Of a stretch of 64,000 nucleotides of DNA, positions 1-11,212 are shown one piece after another (within the stretch, counting starts at the first letter, position 1; each line of letters opens with the position of its first letter). The DNA is taken from the NCBI GenBank assembly GCA_012932295.1, contig JAAONU010000001.1, positions 21,400,461 through 21,464,460 on the forward strand. Reading direction: 5' to 3'. Made by a program: the position numbers and the translations under genes. The notes under the pieces were generated by a model. That model ran no database searches. It had not been told where the DNA came from and saw only the letters and a list, made by a program, of their open reading frames with translations. The stretch is from Cyclina sinensis (Eukaryota > Mollusca > Bivalvia > Venerida > Veneridae).

Positions 1-2265
1 CATTTGTTCTGTTCTGTACTGTTCTGCTATATTACACTTATGTAAATTTTTGGTAATATATGCTTTGAAAACCTATACTGTTTAAAGAACTACTATCTTA
101 ATTAACTAAAAATTCTTTTGAATTTGTTGAATATTATAGAAAGGCTTTGTGTGAAAATTTAACAATTTATCCCCATCCTTTATACCTATTGTTAACTAAT
201 TTTCAAAGAATATTGTTTAAGTGTCTATTTCAGTATCAGAGTTATTCCATATAATATGATTTTTTAATCAGATTGGATTTCTATTATCATGTTAGTATTT
301 TTTGAACCAAGATTTTAAAATGTCTCTTAAAACGGTTATTATGACAAGTTCCATTAATGTCTTTTTGTTATAGGTTACTTTAAAAAACTAAGTTTCCACA
401 ACAACAGGCTTTCATGGAATGTAAAAATGATTTAATCATTGTAAGATGTTTTTATGTATAACACTCTTGGATGAATTCCTTTCTAGTGAATTTCCTGTTA
501 GTGTTAGTGAAATGTCATTTGTAATATTTTTGCATTTTTTGAAGTCCAGATATATCCATATTGCATTTTGAGACCAGATATATTTCAAGTCTTGAATAAT
601 ATTTACTATATGCTCAAAAGATTCTTTCTCCCTGTTATTCGTGTAAGTTGCATCATATGCAGATACAGTTAGTTTTTATTTCTTTATTATGAATAGTAAT
701 GCCTTAGACAAATCATTGCAAATAATGAATAAGATGAGAGTGGACCGTCTATCTATTTAATTGTAGAAAAGTTTTATCCAAATAATAAATGGTGCAGACA
801 TTGTGTTATAGAAGCATTGTTAAGACTGTTTGTTCAGGACATATTGTCAAATATAAAACATACTATAGTCAATTTGCTATTGTTTTTAGTCTTAACAGTT
901 GACTCTTTCCTAGAATTGTATGGTCTTTACCGTTTTTTTTGTATAAGCATTAAAATACTTTGTTTCTGAAGGTCTGATAATTAACCTTTGTCATGAGAAT
1001 AGTTAAAAGAGTCAATGAAATACTGTTTTATATCATTTCAGCATAGTTTATAAATTTGTCTAAGTCTTCAGATTACAGCATTCATTTTCTGTGAGAAAAC
1101 CTTAACATACATTCTTTGTTAATTTTTGTATTGTATTGTTGAAAAAGTTTGCATTAGCTTCCTTTTGTTCATTTTTGTTATAAAAAGTTACTTCTTCAGC
1201 TAGAATTTGATAATTATCAGTAACTTTGCAACCTTCTACAAATAACTTTTTATGTCGTTTTATATACCTAGTTTTTATTTCGTTTCCCTCAATTTTCATT
1301 CCTTTTGCTCTGAATCAAAACTATTGATTTTTTTCCTCACACAATGTATTTGATTCTGTTTGTGATTTTTTGGTTAGTCATTTTTGACATTTTCTTTATT
1401 AGTATTGGTTTGAAAATATAGTTCCAGTGTTGAGTAATATCACTACTCCCTCACTTTTTCAACTATTGCCTCTGAAAAGGCTTTCCCATCCCATTCAAAC
1501 TGTCATATTTCACTATTGTATCAGGCAAACTGACTTTAATGTCACTGAACAACTTTTTTAGGACATACTTCTATACTTTATTTTTTTAGAATGAAAATGA
1601 TCAGTTATTGATTGAGAAAATAAGATCGTGCAATAATTGTTATGTTATGTCATGGGTATTGTTAGTTTATAACGAATTTGAGGAAAATTGTATTGGAGCC
1701 AGATTATATGGCTCAGTTTTTCTTTAAAGGTGCAAAATGATTTCAGTATACCATTTAAATATCAGTGTATTTTAAACGTTCACCAAAGATTTGTTTTATG
1801 TATATTGATTTGTATTCTTATAAATCAGTCTTAATGTAATTTGTTGATATGTGTTTGTTAATATGTGTGCTCTTATCACATAATAATTTAGAGTTCTCTT
1901 TAAAAAAAAATAAATAAAAAAACAAACTTGCATGGCTAGTGTGGTCTCTTACTATGTTAACTGATCTCTGGAAAAATTGATCACATATATCCGACTGTCT
2001 ACGATGTATTTGAAATCTCGTGTTCTCAAACTGATAATACTACATGTAGTTATTGGGTTCATAAGCAGTCAAATTAAATGTGGAAAGAGTACATCTTGAT
2101 CATAAAAAACCGGAATTGACAAAATTTCAGAAATCTGAAGCATGGTGTAAACTAAGGAAAACAACTCTTGAACTAACCTCCTCCAGAGCACAAAAATCAT
2201 GTTCCGTGTCTTTCAGTTAAAAAAGACAGCTTTATTTTACTCTTATCAACATAGTAACTTCGTTT
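1..2265. other. AT-rich noncoding flank of the satellite
   Basis: No convincing coding exon is seen in either strand; the longest open frame (minus, 1102-1299) is 65 codons, lysine/asparagine-rich and has no recognisable motif. An A-rich run at about 1,903-1,925 is followed by non-repetitive sequence up to the first TGACGTCA unit near 2,272. The stretch could be intron or intergenic DNA. Confidence 0.5.
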
Positions 2266-2365
2266 TGGATTGATGACGTCATTCGTAAGGGAGAGAACTC
2301 GGGATGCCTTAGATTTTTGACAAAGTAGATTTACTTCCCTTTTAAATGACGAAAGGGACACCACT

Positions 2366-2765
2366 GATATATGATTGAACCCACATTCTTACTTTAATAG
2401 TATAATAGATTTATATAATATTTCGTGTTGTCAGTTTACATTACTCTTCTTATATAATTATATGAGCATTTGTCGTATGAATGAATGTGAATTTACAATT
2501 GAAACACTCGTGTAAAAGTATTTATATGAATGTTACTTTTCTTTTTCTTAATTTCATTTTATTATACGAATAATATGAAATATGAACGTTCAATGTTGTA
2601 TACAAATATAGTTTTGAAATCTTTATTCTTGTTGTTTCAGAAGGCCATGCTGTAATTAGGTTTAAATGTTATGTTTATGTGCACACTTTGTATGTTACCT
2701 TCTATAAATAAAGATTTAATTATTGTATTATTACTTTTACTTCTTTATTTTTTCTTCTCATTTGA
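2366..2765 (+). repeat. Non-satellite spacer, copy 1 (exon-like)
   Basis: A ~400-bp segment unrelated to the 143-bp monomer interrupts the array. It begins with GATTGAACCCAC and ends at CTCATTTGAATAAC. It contains a pyrimidine-rich stretch ending TTGTTGTTTCAG (2,629-2,640) directly followed by AAGGCCATGCTGTAA and, 66 bp downstream, AATAAA (2,707-2,712). That order resembles a splice acceptor, a very short coding end and a poly(A) signal. The exon interpretation is inference. Confidence 0.75.
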
Positions 2766-4429
2766 ATAACTTCCCTTTGACTAGATGCCTTTGAATTGAT
2801 GACGTCATTCATAAGGGAGGGCAACATCAACGACAAACTTTCGAAAAAATAAGAGTTTCTTCCCTTGGAAATGACGAAAGGGACACCACTCTTACTGCTT
2901 TATTTTTTGTTATCATTAGAACTTATATTTCGAAAAATTAAGACTAACTTCCCTTTGAAAATGACGACAGGGACACCACTCTAAATGCTTTATATTTTCC
3001 TATCATTAGACTAACTTCCCTTTGAATTGATGACGTCATTCGTAAGGGAGAGCACTCTCAACGACTTATATTTTCGAAAAATTAACAGTTACTTCCCTCT
3101 TAAATGACGAAAGGGACACCACTCTAAATGCTTTATATTTTCCTATCGTTAGACTAACTTCCCTTTGAATTGATGACGTCATTCGTAAGGGAGAGCACTC
3201 TCAACGACTTATATTTTCGTAAAATTAAGAGTTACTTCCCTTAGGAATGACGAAAGGGACACCACTCTTACTGCTTTATTTTTTGTCATCATGAGAGTAA
3301 TTTCCCTTGGAATGGATGACGTCATTTATAAGGGAGAGCACTCACAACGACTTTTATTTTTGAAAGATTAAGAGTTACTTCCCTTAGAAATGACGAAAGG
3401 GACATCACTCTGAATGCTTTATATTTTCCTATCGTAAGAGTAACTTCCCTTTGAATTGATGACGTCATTTGTAAGGGAGAGCACTCTCAACGACTTATAT
3501 TTTCGAAAAATAAAGAGTTACTTCCCTTAGAAATGACGAAAGGGACACCACTCTTACTACTTTATTTTTCTTCTCATTAGAGTAATTTCCATTGGACTGG
3601 ATGACGGCATTCATAAGGGAGACGGGAAGGCACTCTAATCGACTTATATTTTCGAAAAAATAAGAGTTACTTCCCTTTAAAATGACGAAAGGGACACAAC
3701 TCCTACTGCTTAATTTTTTGTTATCGTTAGAGTAACTTCCCCTTGAATTGATGACGTCATTCGTAAGGGAGAGCACTCTCAATGACTTATATTTTCGAAA
3801 AAATAAGAGTTACTTCCCTTCGAAATGACGAAAGGGACAACACTCTAAATGCTTTATATATTCTTATCATTAGAGTAACTTCCCTTTGAACTGATGACGT
3901 CATTCGTAAGGGAGAGCACTCTCAACGACTTATATTTTCGAAAAAATAAGAGTTACTTCCCTTCGAAATGACGAAAGGGACACCACTCTAAATGCTTTAT
4001 ATATTCTTATCATTAGAGTAACTTCCCTTGGAACTGATGACGTCATTCGTAAGGGAGAGCACTCTCAACGACTTATATTTTCGAAAAAATAAGAGTTACT
4101 TCCCTTCGAAATGACGAAAGGGACACCACTCTAAATGCTTTATATTTTCCTATCATTAGACTAACTTCCCTTTGAATTGATGACGTCATTCGTAAGGGAG
4201 AGCACTCTCAACGACTTATATTTTCGAAAAATTAACAGTTACTTCCCTCTTATATGACGAAAGGGATACCACTCTAAATGCTTTATATTTTCCTATCGTT
4301 AGACTAACTTCCCTTTGAATTGATGACGTCATTCGTAAGGGAAAGCACTCTCAATGACTTATATTTTCGAAAAATTAAGAGTTACTTCCCTTCGAAATGA
4401 CGAAAGGGACAACATTCTAAATGCTTTAT

Positions 4430-5900
4430 ATATTCTTATCATTAGAGTAACTTCCCTTGGAACTGATGACGTCATTCGTAAGGGAGAGCACTCTCAACGA
4501 CTTATATTTTCGAAAAAATAAGAGTTACTTCCCTTCAAAATGACGAAAGGGACAACACTCTAAATGCTTTATATATTCTTATCATTAGAGTAACTTCCCC
4601 TTGAACTGATGACGTCATTCGTAAAAGAGAGCACTCTCAACGACTTATATTTTCGAAAAAATAAGAGTAACTTCCCTTCGAAATGACGAAAGGGACACCA
4701 CTCTAAATGCTTTATATTTTCCTATCATTAGACTAACTTCCCTTTGAATTGATGACGTCATTCGTAAGGGAGAGCACTCTCAACGACTTATATTTTCGAA
4801 AACGTAAGAGTTACTTCCCTCTTAAATGACGAAAGGGACACCACTCTAAATGCTTTATATTTTCCTATCGTTAGACTAACTTCTCTTTGAATTGATGACG
4901 TCATTCGTAAGGGAGAGCACTCTCAACGACTTATATTTTCGAAAAATTAAGAGTTACTTCCCTCTTAAATGACGAAAGGGACACCACTCTAAATGCTTTG
5001 TATTTTCCTATCGTTAGACTAACTTCTTTTTGAATTGATGACGTCATTCGTAAGGGAGAGCACTCTCAAAGTCTTATATTTTCGTAAAATTGAGAGTTAC
5101 TTCCCTTTTAAATGACGAAAGGGACACCACTGATATTTGATTGAACCCACCGTCTTACTTTAATAGTATAATAGATTTATATAATATTTCGTGTTGTCAG
5201 TTTACATTACTCTTCTTATATAATTATATGAGCATTTGTCGTATGAATGAATGTGAATTTACAATTGAAACCCTCATGTAAAAGTATTTATTGATGTTAC
5301 TTTTCTTTTTCTTAATTTCATTTTATTATACGAGTAATATGAAATATGAATGTTCAATGTTGTATACAAATATAGTTTTGAAATCTTTATTCTTGTTGTT
5401 TCAGAAGGCCATGCTGTAATTAAGTTTAAATGTTATGTTTATGTGCACACTTTGTATGTTACCTTCTATAAATAAAGATTTAATTATTATATTATTACTT
5501 TTACTTCTTTAGTTTTTCTTCTCATTTGAATAACTTCCCTTTGACTAGATGACGTCACTTGTAAGGGAGAACACACCGAACGCCTTTAATTTTCGAAAAG
5601 TTAAGAGTTACTTCCCTTTTAAATGACGAAACTGACAACATTCTAAATGCTTAATATTTTCTTGTCATTAGAGTAACTTCCCTTTGAATTGATGACGTCA
5701 TTCATAAGGGAGAGCACTCTCAGCAACAAACTTTCGAAAAAAATAAGAGTTTCTTCCCTTGGAAATGACGAAAGGGACACCACTCTTACTGCTTTATTTT
5801 TTGTCATCATTAGAACTTATATTTCGAAAAATTAAGACTAACTTCCCTTTGAAAATGACGAAAGGGACACCACTCTTGCTTCTTTTTTTGTTATCATTAC
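4430..5900. repeat. Large duplicated block within the satellite (copy at 10,115-11,585)
   Basis: Rare variants occur in the same order at a constant offset of about 5,685 bp. Examples are GAAAACGTAAGAGTTAC (4,797 and 10,483), CTCAAAGTCTTAT (5,065 and 10,749), the ~400-bp spacer, and GGGAGAACACACCGAACG (5,565 and 11,250). At least 1.4 kb was therefore copied as a block. Edges are approximate. Confidence 0.7.
5131..5530 (+). repeat. Non-satellite spacer, copy 2 (exon-like)
   Basis: A near-identical copy of the 2,366-2,765 segment. The acceptor-like TTGTTGTTTCAG ends at 5,404 and AATAAA lies at 5,471-5,476. It differs from copy 1 by scattered substitutions and a 4-bp deletion near TATTTATTGATG, a difference shared with copy 3. 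Copies 2 and 3 are thus more closely related to each other. Confidence 0.75.
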
Positions 5901-6963
5901 AGTAAGTTGCCTTTGAATTGATGACGTCATTTATAAGGGAAGGCACTCTCAACGACAAACTTTCGAAAAAATAAGAGTTTCTTCCCTTGGAAATGACGAA
6001 AGGGACACCACTCTTACTGCTTTATTTTTTTGTCATCATTAGAACTTATATTTCGAAAAATTAAGACTAACTTCCCTTTGAAAATGACGAAAGGGACACC
6101 ACTCTTGCTTCTTTTTTTTTGTTATCATTACAGTAAGTTGCCTTTGAATTGATGACGTCATTTATAAGGGAAGGCACTCTCAACGACAAACTTTCGAAAA
6201 AATAAGAGTTTCTTCCCTTGGAAATGACGAAAGGGACACCACTCTTACTGCTTTATTTTTTTGTCATCATTAGAACTTATATTTCGAAAAATTAAGACTA
6301 ACTTCCCTTTGAAAATGACGAAAGGGACACCACTCTTGCTTCTTTTTTTTGTTATCATTACAGTAACTTGCCTTTGAATTGATGACGTCATTCATAAGGG
6401 AGAGCACTCTCAACGACTTATATTTTCGAAAAAATAAGAGTTTCTTCCCTTGGAAATGACGAAAGGGACACCACTCTTACTGCTTTATTTTTTTGTCATC
6501 ATTAGAACTTATATTTCGAAAAATTAAGACTAACTTCCCTTTGAAAATGACGAAAGGGACACCACTCTTGCTTCTTTTTTTTGTTATCATTACAGTAAAT
6601 TGCCTTTGAATTGATGACGTCATTTATAAGGGAAGGCACTCTCAACGACAAACTTTCGAAAAAATAAGAGTTTCTTCCCTTGGAAATGACGAAAGGGACA
6701 CCACTCTTACTGCTTTATTTTTTTGTCATCATTAGAACTTATATTTCGAAAAATTAAGACTAACTTCCCTTTGAAAATGACGAAAGGGACACCACTCTTG
6801 CTTCTTTTTTTTGTTATCATTACAGTAACTTGCCTTTGAATTGATGACGTCATTCATAAGGGAGAGCACTCTCAACGACTTATATTTTCGAAAAATTTCA
6901 GAGTTTCTTCCCTTTAAAATGACGAAAGGGACACAACTCCTACTGCTTAATTTTTTGTTATCG
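5812..6963. repeat. ~230-bp higher-order repeat, five tandem units
   Basis: Inside the satellite, the landmark AGAACTTATATTTCG recurs at 5,812, 6,041, 6,272, 6,504 and 6,734, a spacing of 229-232 bp. Each unit consists of three half-units instead of two and carries private variants such as CAGTAAGTTGCC and CGACAAACTTTCG. A partial continuation of the same variant set appears at 11,500-11,880. This is a locally homogenised, derived form of the 143-bp repeat. Confidence 0.8.
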
Positions 6964-9900
6964 TTAGAGTAACTTCTTCTTGAATTGATGACGTCATTCG
7001 TAAGGGAGAGCACTCTCAATGACTTATATTTTCGAAAAAATAAGAGTTACTTCCCTTCGAAATGACGAAAGGGACAACACTCTAAATGCTTTATATATTC
7101 TTATCATTAGAGTAACTTCCCTTTCAACTGATGACGTCATTCGTAAGGGAGAGCACTCTCAACGACTTATATTTTCGAAAAAATAGGAGTTACTTCCCTT
7201 CGAAATGACGAAAGGGACAACACTCTAAATGCTTTATATATTCTTATCATTAGAGTAACTTCCCTTTGAACTGATGACGTCATTCGTAAGGGAGAGCACT
7301 CTCAACGACTTATATTTTGGAAAAAATAAGAGTTACTTCCCTTCGAAATGACGAAAGGACACCAGTCTAAATGCTTTATATATTCTTATCATTAGAGTAA
7401 CTTCCCTTTGAACTGATGACGTCATTCGTAAGGGAGAGCACTCTCAACGACTTATATTTTCGAAAAAATAAGAGTTACTTCCCTTCGAAATGACGAAAGG
7501 GACACCACTCTAAATGCTTTATATTTTCCTATCATTAGACTAACTTCCCTTTGAATTGATGACGTCATTCGTAAGGGAGAGCACTCTCAACGACTTATAT
7601 TTTCGAAAAATTAACAGTTACTTCCCTCTTAAATGACGAAAGGGACACCACTCTAAATGCTTTATATTTTTTTATCGTTAGACTAACTTCCCTTTGAATT
7701 GATGACGTTTTTGTAAGGGAGAGCACTCTCAACGACTTATATTTTCGTAAAATTAAGAATTACTTCCCTTAGGAATGACGAAAGGGACACCACTCTTACT
7801 GCTTTATTTTTTGTCATCATTAGAGTAATTTTCCTTGGAATGGATTACGTCATTTATAAGGGAGAGCACTCACAACGACTTTTATTTTTGAAAGATTAAG
7901 AGTTACTTCCCTTAGAAATGACGAAAGGGACATCACTCTGAATGCTTTATATTTTCCTATCGTTAGAGTAACTTCCCTTTGAATTGATGACGTCATTTGT
8001 AAGGGAGAGCACTCTCAACGACTTATATTTTCGAAAAATAAAGAGTTACTTCCCTTAGAAATGACGAAAGGGACACCACTCTTACTACTTAATTTTTCTT
8101 CTCATTAGAGTAATTTCCATTGGAATGGATGACGTCATTCATAAGGGAGACGGGAAGGCACTCTAATCGACTTATATTTTCGAAAAAATAAGAGTTACTT
8201 CCCTTTAAAATGACGAAAGGGACACCACTCTTACTCCTTTATTTTTTTCTTATCAGTAGAGTAACTTCTCTTTGACGTCGTTCGTAAGGGAGAGCACTCT
8301 CAACGACTTATATTTTCGAAAAATTAAGAGTTACTTCCCTTCGAAATGACGAAAGGGACAACACTCAAAATGCTTTATATATTCTTATCATTATAGTAAC
8401 TTCCCTTTGAACTGATGACATCATTCGTAAGGGAGAGCACTCTCAACGACTTATATTTTCGAAAAAGTAAGACTTACTTCCCATAGAAATGACGAAAGGA
8501 ACACCACTCTAAATATTTTCCCATCATTAGACTAAATTCCCTTTGAATTGATGACGTCATTCGTAAGGGAGAGCACTCTCAACGACTTATATTTTCGAAA
8601 ACGTAAGAGTTTCTTCCCTTTGAAATGACGAAAGGGACACAACTCCTACTGCTTAAATTTTTGTTATCGTTAGAGTAACTTATTCTTGAATTGATGACGT
8701 CATTCGTAAGGGAGAGCACTCTCAATGACTTATATTTTCGAAAAAATAGGAGTTACTTCCCTTCGAAATGACGAAAGGGACAACACTCTAAATGCTTTAT
8801 ATATTCTTATCATTAGAGTAACTTCCCTTTGAACTGATGACGTCATTCGTAAGGGAGAGCACTCTCAACGACTTATATTTTCGAAAAAATAAGAGTTACT
8901 TCCCTTCGAAATGACGAAAGGGACACCACTCTAAATGCTTAATATTTTCCTATCATTAGACTAACTTTCCTTTGAATTGATGACGTCATTCATAAGGGAG
9001 AGCACTCTCAACGACTTATATTTTCGAAAAATTAACAGTTACTTCCCTCTTAAATGACGAAATTGACACCACTCTAAATGCTTTATATTTTCCTATCGTT
9101 AGACTAACTTCCCTTTGAATTGATGACGTCATTCGTAAGGGAGAGCACTCTCAACGACTTATATTTTCGAAAAATTAACAGTTACTTCCCTCTTAAATGA
9201 CGAAAGGGACACCACTCTAAATGCTTTATATTTTCCTATCGTTAGACTAACTTCCCTTTGAATTGATGACGTCATTCGTAAGGGAGAGCACTCTCAACGA
9301 CTTATATTTTCGTAAAATTAAGAGTTACTTCCCTTAGGAATGACGAAAGGGACACCACTCTTACAACTTTATTTTTTTTTCTCATTAGAGTAATTTCCAT
9401 TGGACTGGATGACGTCATTTATAAGGGAGACGGGAGAGCACTCTAATCGACTTATATTTTCGAAAAAATAAGAGTTACTTCCCTTTAAAATGACGAAAGG
9501 GACACCACTCTTACTCCTTTATTTTTTTCTTATCAGTAGAGTTACTTCTCTTTGAATTAATGACGTCGTTCGTAAGGGAGAGCACTCTCAACGACTTATA
9601 TTTTTGAAAAATTAAGATTTACTTCCCTTCGAAATGACGAAACGGACAACACTCAAAATGCTTTATATATTCTTATCATTAAAGTAACTTCCCTTTGAAC
9701 TGATGACGTCATTCGTAAGGGAGAGCACTCTCAACGACTTATATTTTCTAAAAAATAAGAGTTACTTCCCTTAGAAATGACGAAAGGGACAACACTCTAA
9801 ATGCTTTATATATTCTTATATGCTTTATATATTCTTATCATTAGAGTAACTTCCGTTTGAACTGATGACGTCATTCGTAAGGGAGAGCACTCTCAACGAC

Positions 9901-10815
9901 TTATATTTTCGAAAAAATAAGAGTTACTTCCCTTTGAAATGACGAAAGTTACACCACTCTTACTGCTTTATTTTTTGTTATCGTTAGAGTAACTTCCCCT
10001 TGAATTGATGACGTCATTCGTAAGGGAGAGCACTCTCAATGACTTATATTTTCGAAAAATTAAGAGTTACTTCCCTTCGAAATGACGAAAGGGACAACAC
10101 TCTAAATGCTTTATATATTCTTATCATTAGAGTAACTTCCCTTGGAACTGATGACGTCATTCGTAAGGGAGAGCACTCTCAACGACTTATATTTTCGAAA
10201 AAATAAGAGTTACTTCCCTTCGAAATGACGAAAGTGACAACACTCTAAATGCTTTATATATTCTTATCATTAGAGTAACTTCCCCTTGAACTGATGACGT
10301 CATTCGTAAGGGAGAGCACTCTCAACGACTTATATTTTCGAAAAAATAAGAGTTACTTCCCTTCGAAATGACGAAAGGGACACCACTCTAAATGCTTTAT
10401 ATTTTCCTATCATTAGACTAACTTCCCTTTGAATTGATGACGTCATTCGTAAGGGAGAGCACTCTCAACGACTTATATTTTCGAAAACGTAAGAGTTACT
10501 TCCCTCTTAAATGACGAAAGGGACACCACTCTAAATGCTTTATATTTTCCTATCGTTAGACGAACTTCTCTTTGAATTGATGACGTCATTTGTAAGGGAG
10601 AGCACTCTCAACGACTTATATTTTCGAAAAATTAAGAGTTACTTCCCTCTTAAATGACGAAAGGGACACCACTCTAAATGCTTTATATTTTCCTATCGTT
10701 AGACTAACTTCTTTTTGAATTGATGACGTCATTTGTAAGGGAGAGCACTCTCAAAGTCTTATATTTTCGTAAAATTGAGAGTTACTTCCCTTTTAAATGA
10801 CGAAAGGGACACCAC

Positions 10816-11212
10816 TGATATATGATTGAACCCACCGTCTTACTTTAATAGTATAATAGATTTATATAATATTTCGTGTTGTCAGTTTACATTACTCTTC
10901 TTATATAATTATATGAGCATTTGTCGTATGAATGAATGTGAATTTACAATTGAAACACTCGTGTAAAAGTATTTATTGATGTTACTTTTCTTTTTCTTAA
11001 TTTCATTTTATTATACGAGTAATATGAAATATGAATGTTCAATGTTGTATAAAAATATAGTTTTGAAATCTTTATTCTTGTTGTTTCAGAAGGCCATGCT
11101 GTAATTAAGTTTAAATGTTATCTTTATGTGCACACTTTGTATGTTACCTTCTATAAATAAAGATTAAATTATTATATTATTACTTTTACTTCTTTAGTTT
11201 TTCTTCTCATTT
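10816..11212 (+). repeat. Non-satellite spacer, copy 3 (exon-like)
   Basis: Third copy of the ~400-bp segment, with the acceptor-like TTGTTGTTTCAG ending at 11,089 and AATAAA at 11,156-11,161. It lies about 5,685 bp from copy 2. The satellite units on both sides of copies 2 and 3 also match, so the pair arose by duplication of a larger block. Confidence 0.75.

Noticed and set aside
1102..1299. 65-codon minus-strand frame
   Set aside because: Lys/Asn-rich composition expected from AT-rich DNA; no homology signal and no splice context.
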